This document shows positions 8,943-16,912 of a stretch of DNA of 64,000 bases, piece by piece. The position numbers and the translations under genes were made by a program. Source of the stretch: Mesorhizobium_L sp035547755 (GTDB lineage Bacteria; Pseudomonadota; Alphaproteobacteria; Rhizobiales; Rhizobiaceae); assembly GCA_035547755.1 (NCBI GenBank), contig DASZUG010000027.1:55716-119715 (forward strand), read 5' to 3'. Numbering within the stretch: the stretch's first letter is position 1; each line of letters starts with the position of its first letter. The notes beneath the pieces are model-generated. The model had not been told where the DNA came from, made no database searches, and saw nothing but the letters and a program-made list of their open reading frames with translations.

Positions 8943-8949
8943 GAAAGCG

Positions 8950-9219
8950 TCAGCGACGCAGACCGAGTTTTTCGATCAACGTCTGGTAGCGGCCTTCATC
9001 CTTGCCCTTGAGGTAGTCCAGAAGGCGGCGACGCTGGGAAACGAGCTTCAACAGACCACGGCGGGAGTGGTTGTCCTTCTTGTGATCCTTGAAGTGTTCC
9101 GTCAGGTTCTTGATGCGCTCGGAGAGAATTGCGACCTGCACCTCCGGAGAACCGGTATCTCCGGCCGCAGTGGCGAATTCACCCATAAGTTCCTTCTTGC
9201 GCTCCGTCGTAATCGACAT
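8950..9219 (-). CDS. rpsO: 30S ribosomal protein S15
   Basis: The protein has 89 residues, the exact usual length. It contains the S15 core NLTEHFKDHKKDNHSRRGLL and LVSQRRRLLDYLKGKD. It binds the central domain of 16S rRNA early in 30S assembly. The start ATG at 9219 follows a GAAAGGAAG-type ribosome binding site. In other rhizobia it follows truB directly. Here a histidine kinase gene (9387-11111) lies between, 167 bp upstream. Confidence 0.98.
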   Translation of the reverse strand: MSITTERKKELMGEFATAAGDTGSPEVQVAILSERIKNLTEHFKDHKKDNHSRRGLLKLVSQRRRLLDYLKGKDEGRYQTLIEKLGLRR

Positions 9220-9386
9220 CGTGCTTCCTTTCTATCTGTCCGGAACGAGACCGCCCGGAATGGGACGCCCACAGCCGGGATGTCGTCCAGCAGGGGCCAA
9301 TTATCGGGGCGTCGAACGCAACGATGGCGCGCATATAGTCGAAGAAACGGCAAAACGCCAGCAGAATCGCCAAACGCGACCCGGGA

Positions 9387-11111
9387 TCACTCTTCTTGCA
9401 CGTCTCCAGATTCGATTTGCGATGCCGAACGGATCCTGTCGAGCGGGATCACGAAATGCCATTCGATGCCGTCCCGATGGAGAACCCGCTCCGGCTTGGC
9501 GCCGAGCGCCCCGACGAGCATGCGTTCGATGACTTCGGTTCCAAAGCCCCGCCGCTCGGCGCGCTTGCGCAGCCGCGGAACATGCTCGCGCCAGACCAGA
9601 TCGAAGCTCTCCTCCCGCACCCGCCAATGCACCTTCAGCCGCCCCTGCGGAGCGGAAAAGGCGCCATATTTCGCGGCGTTGGTCGCAAGTTCATGCAAGC
9701 CGAGGCCGAGCATCTGCGCCGCCTGATTGGAAAGTCTCACCTCCGGTCCCGAAAGCTCAAGCCGTTCGGCGTCGCTGGGCTGGAACGGCTCGAGTTGCGA
9801 TGCGAGAAGTTCGCGGAATTCGACGCCGCTGACCCCCCCGGCAATCAGGAGATCGGTCGAGCGAGCAAGGCCGAACAGCCTTTTCTGAAAGCTGTCCTGG
9901 AACGCTTCGACGCTGCGTGCGGTCCTGGCGGTCTGCTTGGCGATCGAGGATACCACCGTCATCTGGTTTTTCGAGCGATGCGCAACCTCACGCATCAGAA
10001 AGCGGATCTCGCTTTCGGCATGCTTGCGTCTTTCCGACGCCGCCGCGAGCGCGGCGGAAACCGTCGTGATCTCGGCGATAGGATAGCTGATGGGTTCGAC
10101 CGATCCGCCTGCCCCCAATCTGCGGGCGTCGCGCGCCAACCGCCGCACGGACCTTGTTATCTCGCGGGAGAGGAAAAGCGCGGCTCCCGTCCCCAGCGCG
10201 ATGACAATCAACCCGCCAAGAGCCAGCCACCACAGGCTTCGCCGCATCGACCGATCCATCACCGAGGATCGTGCCCAGATGACCGTCGTCCAGCCGGTCA
10301 AGTCCGAAACCTGGACCGATGCCCTGTAAGAGATGCCCTGGTAGCTGACGGGAATCCGTCCGGACGGCGCCGGGCCGTGTGAAATGAGATCGAGAAAGAA
10401 AGGCTTGCCGACCGGATCATGCCTGGAGGAGGAGGTGATGACGACGTTCCTGCGATCGACGAGCGTCACGTTCCAGCCGTCCGTCAGCTTCTGTCTCACA
10501 AGAGCCCGCGTCAGGCTTTCGGCATTCTGCGTCAGGACGAGGACAAGCGGAGGCCCGGTGTCCGGGAAATAGGGCATCGCGACATTGAACACCCAGTTTT
10601 TCGCGGGCTTGTCGAAATAGATGTCGGAAATGACAGGCTGTCTCTTTTCAAGCGCCAATGCCGGCGATTTGTCGTCAGCCAGTCTGCCGAGGTCAGCGCC
10701 GAGGGGGACGCGCGTGTTCATCAACTGGTTGAAATGCTGATCGAGCACAATCAGAAAACCACCCGTTCCCGCAAGCGCTCTTTGCGAACGATCATAAAAA
10801 CCCTGCAAATTCCCCTCGTGCAGGGAAGGCGTCGAGGAAAGCACGCGGAGAATCGTCAGCATTCCGGACGCTTCGCGATCCACTGCCTCGGATAGCGACG
10901 CGGCGGTTGCGCTGGCGAGCGTGGAAACGACCTGCTGCTGTGTCTCATTGTTGCGCTTGAGAAGGACGATGGAAAATCCCAGCGCCGGGAGAACGGTTAC
11001 GGCCACCACCAGCATTAGAAAGACCGCGATCGGCCTGGGCGCGGTCTGAGCCCGTTCACGCCAACCAACGCGCCTGAAAAAGGGAAACCTGACTTCCTTA
11101 CTGCTCTTCAA
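9387..11111 (-). CDS. HWE-family sensor histidine kinase with periplasmic Cache-type sensor
   Basis: The protein has 574 residues. A first membrane helix (about 28-50) is followed by a large periplasmic part (about 52-285) with the look of a double Cache sensor. A second helix (about 293-315), a HAMP linker (about 316-365), then the kinase. The phosphoacceptor region is FLMREVAHRSKNQMTVVSSI, and the N-box is LGLHELATNAAKYGAFS, both diagnostic of HWE/HisKA_2 kinases; a Trp-Arg-Glu (VWREH) stands in the place of the W-x-E of the name. HWE kinases in alphaproteobacteria often feed the PhyR-NepR-EcfG general stress response or act on single-domain regulators. No response regulator is adjacent, so it is an orphan. 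It is inserted between truB and rpsO. Confidence 0.88.
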   Translation of the reverse strand: MKSSKEVRFPFFRRVGWRERAQTAPRPIAVFLMLVVAVTVLPALGFSIVLLKRNNETQQQVVSTLASATAASLSEAVDREASGMLTILRVLSSTPSLHEGNLQGFYDRSQRALAGTGGFLIVLDQHFNQLMNTRVPLGADLGRLADDKSPALALEKRQPVISDIYFDKPAKNWVFNVAMPYFPDTGPPLVLVLTQNAESLTRALVRQKLTDGWNVTLVDRRNVVITSSSRHDPVGKPFFLDLISHGPAPSGRIPVSYQGISYRASVQVSDLTGWTTVIWARSSVMDRSMRRSLWWLALGGLIVIALGTGAALFLSREITRSVRRLARDARRLGAGGSVEPISYPIAEITTVSAALAAASERRKHAESEIRFLMREVAHRSKNQMTVVSSIAKQTARTARSVEAFQDSFQKRLFGLARSTDLLIAGGVSGVEFRELLASQLEPFQPSDAERLELSGPEVRLSNQAAQMLGLGLHELATNAAKYGAFSAPQGRLKVHWRVREESFDLVWREHVPRLRKRAERRGFGTEVIERMLVGALGAKPERVLHRDGIEWHFVIPLDRIRSASQIESGDVQEE

Positions 11112-11220
11112 AATCGCTTTATCGGCAAGACAGCGGAAAGCACGCCGGATAGCGCCCGAAAACTATGCTGCTCATCCGCGACGCAATGCGCTTTCGTTCC
11201 TCCCGTGCCTCGGCCGATCC

Positions 11221-11295
11221 TTAAATTGCCTGGGACATAACGCCCATCAATGCAACGATCATAATGCCTAAGACAGGCAATAACATCTTTTTCAT
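11221..11295 (-). CDS. Candidate 24-residue hydrophobic peptide
   Basis: An ATG at 11295 opens a 24-codon frame, MKKMLLPVLGIMIVALMGV plus MSQAI, stop at 11221. Two lysines followed by an unbroken hydrophobic stretch would make it a single membrane-spanning mini-protein or a free signal peptide. The base composition is more AT-rich than its neighbours. A ribosome binding site is weak (GGCTGG). It lies between truB and the histidine kinase, the same strand as both. It may be a real small protein or chance; no family is recognised. Confidence 0.35.
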   Translation of the reverse strand: MKKMLLPVLGIMIVALMGVMSQAI

Positions 11296-11338
11296 GGCCA
11301 GCCATTCATGACCGGCTCGTTGCCCACAACCCGGGAAA

Positions 11339-11354
11339 CGGAACCCTCGTTCCG
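11339..11354 (-). terminator. Weak hairpin after truB
   Basis: CGGAAC and GTTCCG form a perfect 6-bp stem with a four-base loop on the minus strand, followed by only three T residues. It lies 54 bp after the truB stop and could lower read-through from the infB-rbfA-truB transcript into the kinase gene. The weak T tail keeps this tentative. Confidence 0.3.
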
Positions 11355-11407
11355 CCAAAAGCCGAGCAGCTTTGACCATCCGGCCGCAAGGCCGCTCCCC
11401 CTTCCGA

Positions 11408-12367
11408 TTATGAAAACACCCGCTTCGGCTTAAACATCCCCGCTTCGATCGAGCCGATCGCCACCAGCCGCCCGCGTGCTGTCGTGCAGGCTTCCATAGC
11501 TTCGACCGGCGCGTCACGGCCCCGCACGATGACCGGGTTGCCGAGGCGGATACGGTGCGCGGCATCATCTGTCACTTTGACTTGCGGCAGATCCTCGAGC
11601 GCTGCGGCGGTATCGACCAGAAGACCATCGATCGCGAGGAAGGACGGCGGTTCGCCTGAACCTTCGGCAGCTTCCAGCGCCCCGGAAGTGCGCGCTTTCT
11701 CCAGTTCGGCGACCGTCACGAGGTCCTCTGGCGTGAAAGGCTCGACCAGCACACGGCGCAAGTCCGCGATATGGCCGCGGCAACCAAGATCGCGGCCCAT
11801 GTCACGGGCAAGGCTGCGGACATAGGTTCCCTTGCCGCACTCGACCTCGAATATGGCGCGGCCGTCATCCGGCCGTTCGACAAGATCGAGACGGAATATC
11901 TCCACTTCACGCGGCGGAATATCGACGGTTTCACCGTCGCGGGCGATGTCATAGGCGCGTTCGCCGCCGATGCGGACGGCGGAGAATTGCGGCGGTATCT
12001 GCTGGATGACACCTGTGTAATTCGGCAGAAGCGCCAGAATATCCTCGGCGTTTGGTCGCAGGTCGGAACGAAAGGTCACGTCGCCCTCGAGATCGTCGGT
12101 CGAGCGCTCCTCGCCCCATGCGATTGTGAAGCGGTAGATCTTGGCGCCATCCATGACATAGGGCACGGTTTTCGTCGCCTCGCCAAGTGCAATCGGGAGC
12201 ATGCCGGACGCCAGCGGATCGAGCGTGCCGGCGTGGCCTGCCTTATCCGCGTTGAACAGCCATTTAACCTTGGAAACGGCTTCCGTCGAACCCATGCCGA
12301 CGGGCTTGTCGAGAACGACCCAGCCGGAAACCGGCCGGCCTTTCCTCTTACCGCGACGGGGCATCAT
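11408..12367 (-). CDS. truB: tRNA pseudouridine(55) synthase TruB
   Basis: The protein has 319 residues. It makes pseudouridine 55 in the T loop of tRNAs. The catalytic Asp50 lies in HAGTLDPLASGMLP, preceded by the typical GWVVLDKPVGMGST start. KGTYVRSLARDMG is the second conserved motif. Two start ATGs in tandem (12367 and 12364) follow GGAGGTGC; either could be used. The 36-bp gap to rbfA upstream supports co-transcription (infB-rbfA-truB). Confidence 0.96.
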   Translation of the reverse strand: MMPRRGKRKGRPVSGWVVLDKPVGMGSTEAVSKVKWLFNADKAGHAGTLDPLASGMLPIALGEATKTVPYVMDGAKIYRFTIAWGEERSTDDLEGDVTFRSDLRPNAEDILALLPNYTGVIQQIPPQFSAVRIGGERAYDIARDGETVDIPPREVEIFRLDLVERPDDGRAIFEVECGKGTYVRSLARDMGRDLGCRGHIADLRRVLVEPFTPEDLVTVAELEKARTSGALEAAEGSGEPPSFLAIDGLLVDTAAALEDLPQVKVTDDAAHRIRLGNPVIVRGRDAPVEAMEACTTARGRLVAIGSIEAGMFKPKRVFS

Positions 12368-12403
12368 GCACCTCCGCCGAAGCTGCCGATCGCGCCCTCA
12401 TCT

Positions 12404-12796
12404 CTATTTTTCCTTGTCCTTTTCCTCAAGATCGCGCGCGACTTCGGGCGATTTCAACAGCCTGTCGATCCTGGCGAAATTCTCGAAGCTCGTATCGACC
12501 CGGAAACGGAATTCCGGCATGTACTTCATCTGTCCAAGCGAATGGGACAGCCTGCCCCTGATGAAGCGGGCATGGCGGTTGAGCGTATCGATGGTCGCGT
12601 CGGCATCGGCTTCGCCGAGGGGAGAAACAAATGCCGTCGCTATCTTCAGATCCGGCGACATGCGCACCTCGGAAACGGAAAGGACGGTCGAGCCCAGCCT
12701 TTCATCGCGCAATTCGCCGCGCTGGAAAAATTCAGCCAGAGCGTGACGCACCTGTTCGCCGACCCGCAGCTGGCGCTGGGAGGAGCCGCTTTTCAT
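12404..12796 (-). CDS. rbfA: Ribosome-binding factor A
   Basis: The 130-residue protein has the KH-like RbfA fold: RQLRVGEQVRHALAEFFQRG at the N-terminus and SVSEVRMSPDLKIATAFVSP in the centre, ending in a charged tail of Lys and Glu. RbfA matures the 5' end of 16S rRNA and the 30S neck, and aids cold adaptation. It is normally directly after infB. Here a PagL-like gene on the opposite strand (12964-13551) separates the two, so rbfA-truB needs its own promoter in the 167-bp spacer. Confidence 0.95.
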   Translation of the reverse strand: MKSGSSQRQLRVGEQVRHALAEFFQRGELRDERLGSTVLSVSEVRMSPDLKIATAFVSPLGEADADATIDTLNRHARFIRGRLSHSLGQMKYMPEFRFRVDTSFENFARIDRLLKSPEVARDLEEKDKEK

Positions 12797-12963
12797 TGAC
12801 GCAACCTGCTTTCGAACGCGCCGGCAATGCGATTGCGCAACGAGCAGCCGAACGAATTCGGACCGCCGTCCAATCGCGGGAAAGAACCGGCTTCAAATGG
12901 TCTGCTTGACAGCGACTGGCTTCGATTGCAAGCAATTCATCATCCGAATCGAGGTGATTCGCC

Positions 12964-13551
12964 GTGAAAACAGCAATGCGGGTTGCCGTCGTTTCGCTGA
13001 TCCTGGCATTCTCCGCCGCCGCTAGTCCGGCGATCGCCAAGGATCGGTACCTCTTCTCCAATTTCGGGCTGATCGGAAAATATTCCAACGATTACGAGCT
13101 TCGTCTCGGACTCGGCGCCTATGACACAGGGATATTTTCCCATCACAAGTTCAACGGCGCCGATATCTATGGCGAGTTGCTCTTTCCCTCGCCCGATTTC
13201 CTCTACTGGCTCGGCTCTCCTCGGCCCCATATCGGCGTCGACATAGCGTCGCGTTCGCACGCGATCGATTTCGCTTATGGCGGCCTTACCTGGGATACCT
13301 ATTTCACGCAACGCCTCTTCACGACGGAGAGCCTTGGCATTGCGATCACGTCGGCCACCAATCTTCATGATCCGACGGACTACAAGCCGATGGGATGCAA
13401 GGTGCTTTTCCACCTCGGCGCCGGCATCGGCTACGACATCACGAAGGATATATCGCTGCAGCTTTACGCCGACCATTTCTCCAACGCCAAGCTGTGCAAC
13501 CCCGACGCCGGAGCTGAATCCGCGGGCTTACGCATCGGCTATCGCTTCTGA
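12964..13551 (+). CDS. PagL-like acyloxyacyl hydrolase (outer-membrane lipid A 3-O-deacylase family)
   Basis: The protein has 195 residues. A signal peptide (about 1-25, cut near PAIAKD) is followed by an 8-stranded-barrel pattern of alternating residues and a C-terminal aromatic (IGYRF), as outer membrane proteins have. The motif DHFSNA near residue 175 matches the His-x-Ser-Asn active site of PagL-type lipid A deacylases. It would trim a 3-O-acyl chain from lipid A and so alter surface recognition. The start is GTG at 12964 with GAGGTG upstream. It sits opposite to, and breaks up, the infB-rbfA block. The family call is good; the activity is inferred. Confidence 0.75.
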   Translation: MKTAMRVAVVSLILAFSAAASPAIAKDRYLFSNFGLIGKYSNDYELRLGLGAYDTGIFSHHKFNGADIYGELLFPSPDFLYWLGSPRPHIGVDIASRSHAIDFAYGGLTWDTYFTQRLFTTESLGIAITSATNLHDPTDYKPMGCKVLFHLGAGIGYDITKDISLQLYADHFSNAKLCNPDAGAESAGLRIGYRF

Positions 13552-13582
13552 GGCGCCGGCGTCGGAACGGACCCTGCGCCGC

Positions 13583-16171
13583 CTATAGCGTCCGCGTCAC
13601 CATCTCGACGCGGTAGCATTCAATGACATCGCCCTGCCGGATATCCTCGTAATTCTCGAACGCCATGCCGCATTCCTGGCCGGCGGGAACCTCCGCCACC
13701 TCGTCCTTGAAACGCTTCAGCGTCTTCAACTTGCCTTCGTGGATGACGACATTGTCGCGGATGAGGCGGACACCCGCACCACGCTCCACCTTGCCGTCGG
13801 TCACGCGGCAGCCCGCGACCTTGCCGACCTTGGTGATGTTGAAGACCTCGAGGATCTCCGCATTGCCGAGGAAGGTTTCGCGCCGCTCCGGCGAGAGCAG
13901 GCCGGACATCGCCGCCTTCACATCGTCCACGAGATTGTAGATGATGTTGTAATAGCGGATTTCGATGCCTGCCTTCTCGGCCGCATCGCGCGCCTGTTTG
14001 TTGGCGCGCACGTTGAAGCCGATGATCGCCGCATTGGACGTTTCCGCGAGCGAGACATCGCTTTCGGTGATGGCTCCGGCGCCGGCATGAACGATTCGGG
14101 CGCGGACCTCATCGGTGCCAAGCTTGTCCAATGCGCTGATGATCGCCTCGATCGAACCCTGGACGTCACCCTTGATGACGAGCGGGAATTCCTTCAAGCC
14201 CGACGTCTGCAATTGCGACATCATCTGTTCGAGCGAACCACGCTGGCCGGCCTGGCGGGCAACCGCCTTGTCGCGCGCCACGCGCTGGCGATATTCGGAG
14301 ATTTCCCGCGCGCGCGCCTCGCTTTCGGCAATACCGAAGCGATCGCCGGCCTGCGGCGTCCCCTGAAGCCCCAGCACCTCAACGGGCGCGGACGGGCCGG
14401 CCTCGTCGATCTGCTCGCCACGGTCGTTGACGATCGCGCGGACGCGCCCCCATTCATTGCCGGCGACGAGAATATCGCCTGGCAGAAGCGTGCCGGTCTG
14501 GATCAGGATGGTGGCGACGGGTCCCCGACCGCGGTCGAGCTTCGCTTCGATAACCACACCTTCGGAAGTACGCCCCGGATCCGCCTTGAGATCGAGAATC
14601 TCCGACTGCAGCAGAATGGCTTCGAGCAGCTTGTCGAGATTGGTGCCCTTCACCGCCGAGACTTCGACCTCGAGCGTCTCGCCGCCCATGGATTCCACCA
14701 CGATCTCGTGACGCAGCAATTCCGTGCGCACCCTGTCGGGCTTGGCGTCCGGCTTGTCGATCTTGTTGATCGCGACGATGATCGGAACGCCGGCGGCACG
14801 CGCATGATTGATCGATTCGATCGTCTGCGGCATGACGCCGTCATCCGCAGCGACAACGAGAACCGCGATATCCGTCGCCTGAGCGCCGCGTGCGCGCATG
14901 GCGGTGAATGCCGCGTGGCCGGGCGTATCGATGAAGGTGATCTTCTGGCCGTTATGCTCGATCTGGTAAGCGCCGATATGCTGTGTGATGCCGCCCGCCT
15001 CGCCGGAAACGACATTGGCGTGGCGGATGGCGTCGAGCAGAGACGTCTTGCCATGGTCGACATGGCCCATGATCGTTACGACCGGCGGGCGCGACTCGAG
15101 ATCCTCCTCGCGATCGGTGACTTGGAAGAGGCCTTCCTCGACATCCGATTCCGCCACGCGTTTCACCGTATGACCGAATTCGGACGCTATCAGTTCCGCC
15201 GTATCGGCGTCGATCACATCGCCGGGCTTCATGATCTGGCCCTGCTTCATGAAGAACTTCACCACGTCTACGGCGCGTTCGGCCATGCGGCTCGCCAGTT
15301 CCTGGATGGTGATGGTCTCGGGCAGGATGACTTCGCGCGAAATCTTCTCACGCGGCTCCTGATGCAAGGCGCGCTTGAATTTTTCCTGGCGACGCCGCAT
15401 CGAGGAGAGCGAACGCCCGCGCGCCACCTCGTCATCGGAAAGGGCGGAGTTAAGCGTCAGTTTGCCGCGACGGCGGTCTTCCTCGCTGCGCGTCGGCTTT
15501 GCCGGCCTGGCCACTTCGGGCCGGATGCCGCGTTTGGCGACAAGTCCACGGTTACGCGGCTCTTCCTCGCTCTCTTCCGCAGCCGCGGCGGTTTCGGCCC
15601 GGGCCGGCGAGCGTCGCCGCGCCTCTTCCTCGGCACGACGACGCGCCTCGGCTTCCGTCTTGACGCGGGCTTCTTCCTCGGCCTGGCGGCGGGCGGATTC
15701 CTCGCGCTCGCGGCGGCGGCGCTCATCTTCCTCGGCACGACGCTTGGCATCGTCCGCGGCGCGCTTGCGATCCTCGACCTCGCGCAGCTTGGCGTCTTCC
15801 AACGCCCGCCGGCGCGCCTCCATCTCGTCGCGGGAGAGTTCGTTCAGAACGATGGTTCCCCTGTCGCCGTCCTGCGATTTCGGTTGAGAAGGGGAAACTT
15901 TTTCCGGCGCGGGCGTGGGCGCCGTAGCAGGCGCTGGTGCGGCCTGCTGCTGAACCCTGGGCTTCAATCCGGGCGCAGCTGGCGCCGCTTCAGGCTTTTC
16001 GCCCGGCAGCGAAAATTTGCGTTTCTTGGTTTCGACAACGACAGACTTCGTGCGTCCATGCGAAAAATTCTGCCGAACCGTGCCCTGCTCGAGGCCTGGA
16101 CGCTTCAACGTCAGAGTCTTTTTCGTATTGACGCTCAGCGTCTTGTCGTCACTCGATTTGATATCACTCAT
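13583..16171 (-). CDS. infB: Translation initiation factor IF-2
   Basis: The protein has 862 residues. The N-terminal part includes a long charged coiled stretch rich in Arg/Glu/Ala (about 115-215), followed by the IF2_N motif (ITIQELASRMAERAVDVVK). The GTPase domain has GHVDHGKTSLLDAI, DTPGHAAFT and NKIDKP. IF-2 domains follow up to the fMet-tRNA-binding C-terminus. It brings fMet-tRNA to the 30S subunit. I chose the ATG at 16171, which overlaps the upstream rnpM stop by four bases (ATGA); a longer frame upstream is only an overlap shadow. Confidence 0.98.
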   Translation of the reverse strand: MSDIKSSDDKTLSVNTKKTLTLKRPGLEQGTVRQNFSHGRTKSVVVETKKRKFSLPGEKPEAAPAAPGLKPRVQQQAAPAPATAPTPAPEKVSPSQPKSQDGDRGTIVLNELSRDEMEARRRALEDAKLREVEDRKRAADDAKRRAEEDERRRREREESARRQAEEEARVKTEAEARRRAEEEARRRSPARAETAAAAEESEEEPRNRGLVAKRGIRPEVARPAKPTRSEEDRRRGKLTLNSALSDDEVARGRSLSSMRRRQEKFKRALHQEPREKISREVILPETITIQELASRMAERAVDVVKFFMKQGQIMKPGDVIDADTAELIASEFGHTVKRVAESDVEEGLFQVTDREEDLESRPPVVTIMGHVDHGKTSLLDAIRHANVVSGEAGGITQHIGAYQIEHNGQKITFIDTPGHAAFTAMRARGAQATDIAVLVVAADDGVMPQTIESINHARAAGVPIIVAINKIDKPDAKPDRVRTELLRHEIVVESMGGETLEVEVSAVKGTNLDKLLEAILLQSEILDLKADPGRTSEGVVIEAKLDRGRGPVATILIQTGTLLPGDILVAGNEWGRVRAIVNDRGEQIDEAGPSAPVEVLGLQGTPQAGDRFGIAESEARAREISEYRQRVARDKAVARQAGQRGSLEQMMSQLQTSGLKEFPLVIKGDVQGSIEAIISALDKLGTDEVRARIVHAGAGAITESDVSLAETSNAAIIGFNVRANKQARDAAEKAGIEIRYYNIIYNLVDDVKAAMSGLLSPERRETFLGNAEILEVFNITKVGKVAGCRVTDGKVERGAGVRLIRDNVVIHEGKLKTLKRFKDEVAEVPAGQECGMAFENYEDIRQGDVIECYRVEMVTRTL

Positions 16172-16815
16172 TCCACATCCTCTGCGGCGCCATTCCTGCC
16201 CGCAAGTTCCGCAACCACCAACGCATCGCCGCCGCACCCGCCGCGATATCGATCAAGCGCTGCCACGCGTTTCAGCACCGTCTTGCCCAGCCCGCCTGCG
16301 AGCACGGCAGCATGTATCACATTTGCCCCCCCCAATGCCAAACCCAATTCGGCTTCCGAGAAGAGTTTGTATGAAGGCACCGCCGCGGCGCCACGAGCGC
16401 GGCTTCTCGCCGCCTGTGCTATCTTTCTTATTCCGTCATCCGCCGCTTCACGCGCATGAAGCACCAGAAGCGCCTCTCCGCCGCGGACGGCGGCTTCGAC
16501 TTTTGCCGCGCCCAGAACGATCGCGCCAGCCTTGCGGGCAAGGCCGGCAGCACCCAAGGCGGCCCGGACCAGAAGATCATCCACCATGCCGCCAAGATCA
16601 TCGGGAACAGAAACGTCGGCCTTCAGCGCCCTTGCGAAAAGCTTTCGCGCCACGGCCTTGTCGACGAGGCTACGCTCCGCAGAGACCCAGCACCCTCGTC
16701 CCGGCAAGTTGCGCTTCAGGTCCGGAACGACCGCGCCACCGGGCGCCGCGACGAAGCGGATCATCTCTTCCGCCTCGCGCGCCGTCCTGGTTACGATACA
16801 TGTGCGCTCGTTCAT
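16168..16815 (-). CDS. YlxR (RnpM) domain fused to an L7Ae/L30e-like RNA-binding domain
   Basis: The protein has about 215 residues. The N-terminal YlxR/DUF448 domain starts ERTCIVTR and includes the conserved GRGCWV. The C-terminal half (about 85-195) looks like a ribosomal L7Ae/L30e fold (GLARKAGAIVLGAAKVEAAV). YlxR proteins bind RNA; in Firmicutes the homologue modulates RNase P. The fusion is the normal alphaproteobacterial form between nusA and infB. I took the ATG at 16815; a TTG at 16848 would add 11 residues. It overlaps infB by ATGA, so translation is coupled. Confidence 0.88.
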   Translation of the reverse strand: MNERTCIVTRTAREAEEMIRFVAAPGGAVVPDLKRNLPGRGCWVSAERSLVDKAVARKLFARALKADVSVPDDLGGMVDDLLVRAALGAAGLARKAGAIVLGAAKVEAAVRGGEALLVLHAREAADDGIRKIAQAARSRARGAAAVPSYKLFSEAELGLALGGANVIHAAVLAGGLGKTVLKRVAALDRYRGGCGGDALVVAELAGRNGAAEDVE

Positions 16816-16912
16816 CTCGTTCAAGAGCTTCCCGCTGCAGCGCTCCAATTCTTTGTCCCGCCATGGCTTTCATGACGGGCAAATCCGACAGTTTCGACGT
16901 CTCTTCCGCATC

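Larger units (their letters stand above)
8585..8949. other. Spacer between rpsO and pnp: hairpins and a dispersed palindromic repeat
   Basis: No credible gene lies in these 365 bp. From the rpsO side they hold a GC-rich hairpin (8913-8942), a second perfect inverted repeat of 8 bp (CCGGACCG at 8881-8888 with CGGTCCGG at 8898-8905), and a small palindromic element at 8749-8785. The pnp leader, including the ribosome binding region before 8584, takes up the rest. In enterobacteria the equivalent spacer holds the rpsO terminator and the RNase III site that starts pnp autoregulation. Confidence 0.6.

Noticed and set aside
6620..8989. 789-codon open frame on the plus strand
   Set aside because: It is antisense to pnp. 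In GC-rich genes the opposite strand often stays open; its product has the Asp/Arg/His-rich style of a shadow and no domain.
13739..16459. 906-codon open frame on the plus strand
   Set aside because: Antisense shadow of infB and rnpM, which are certain genes.
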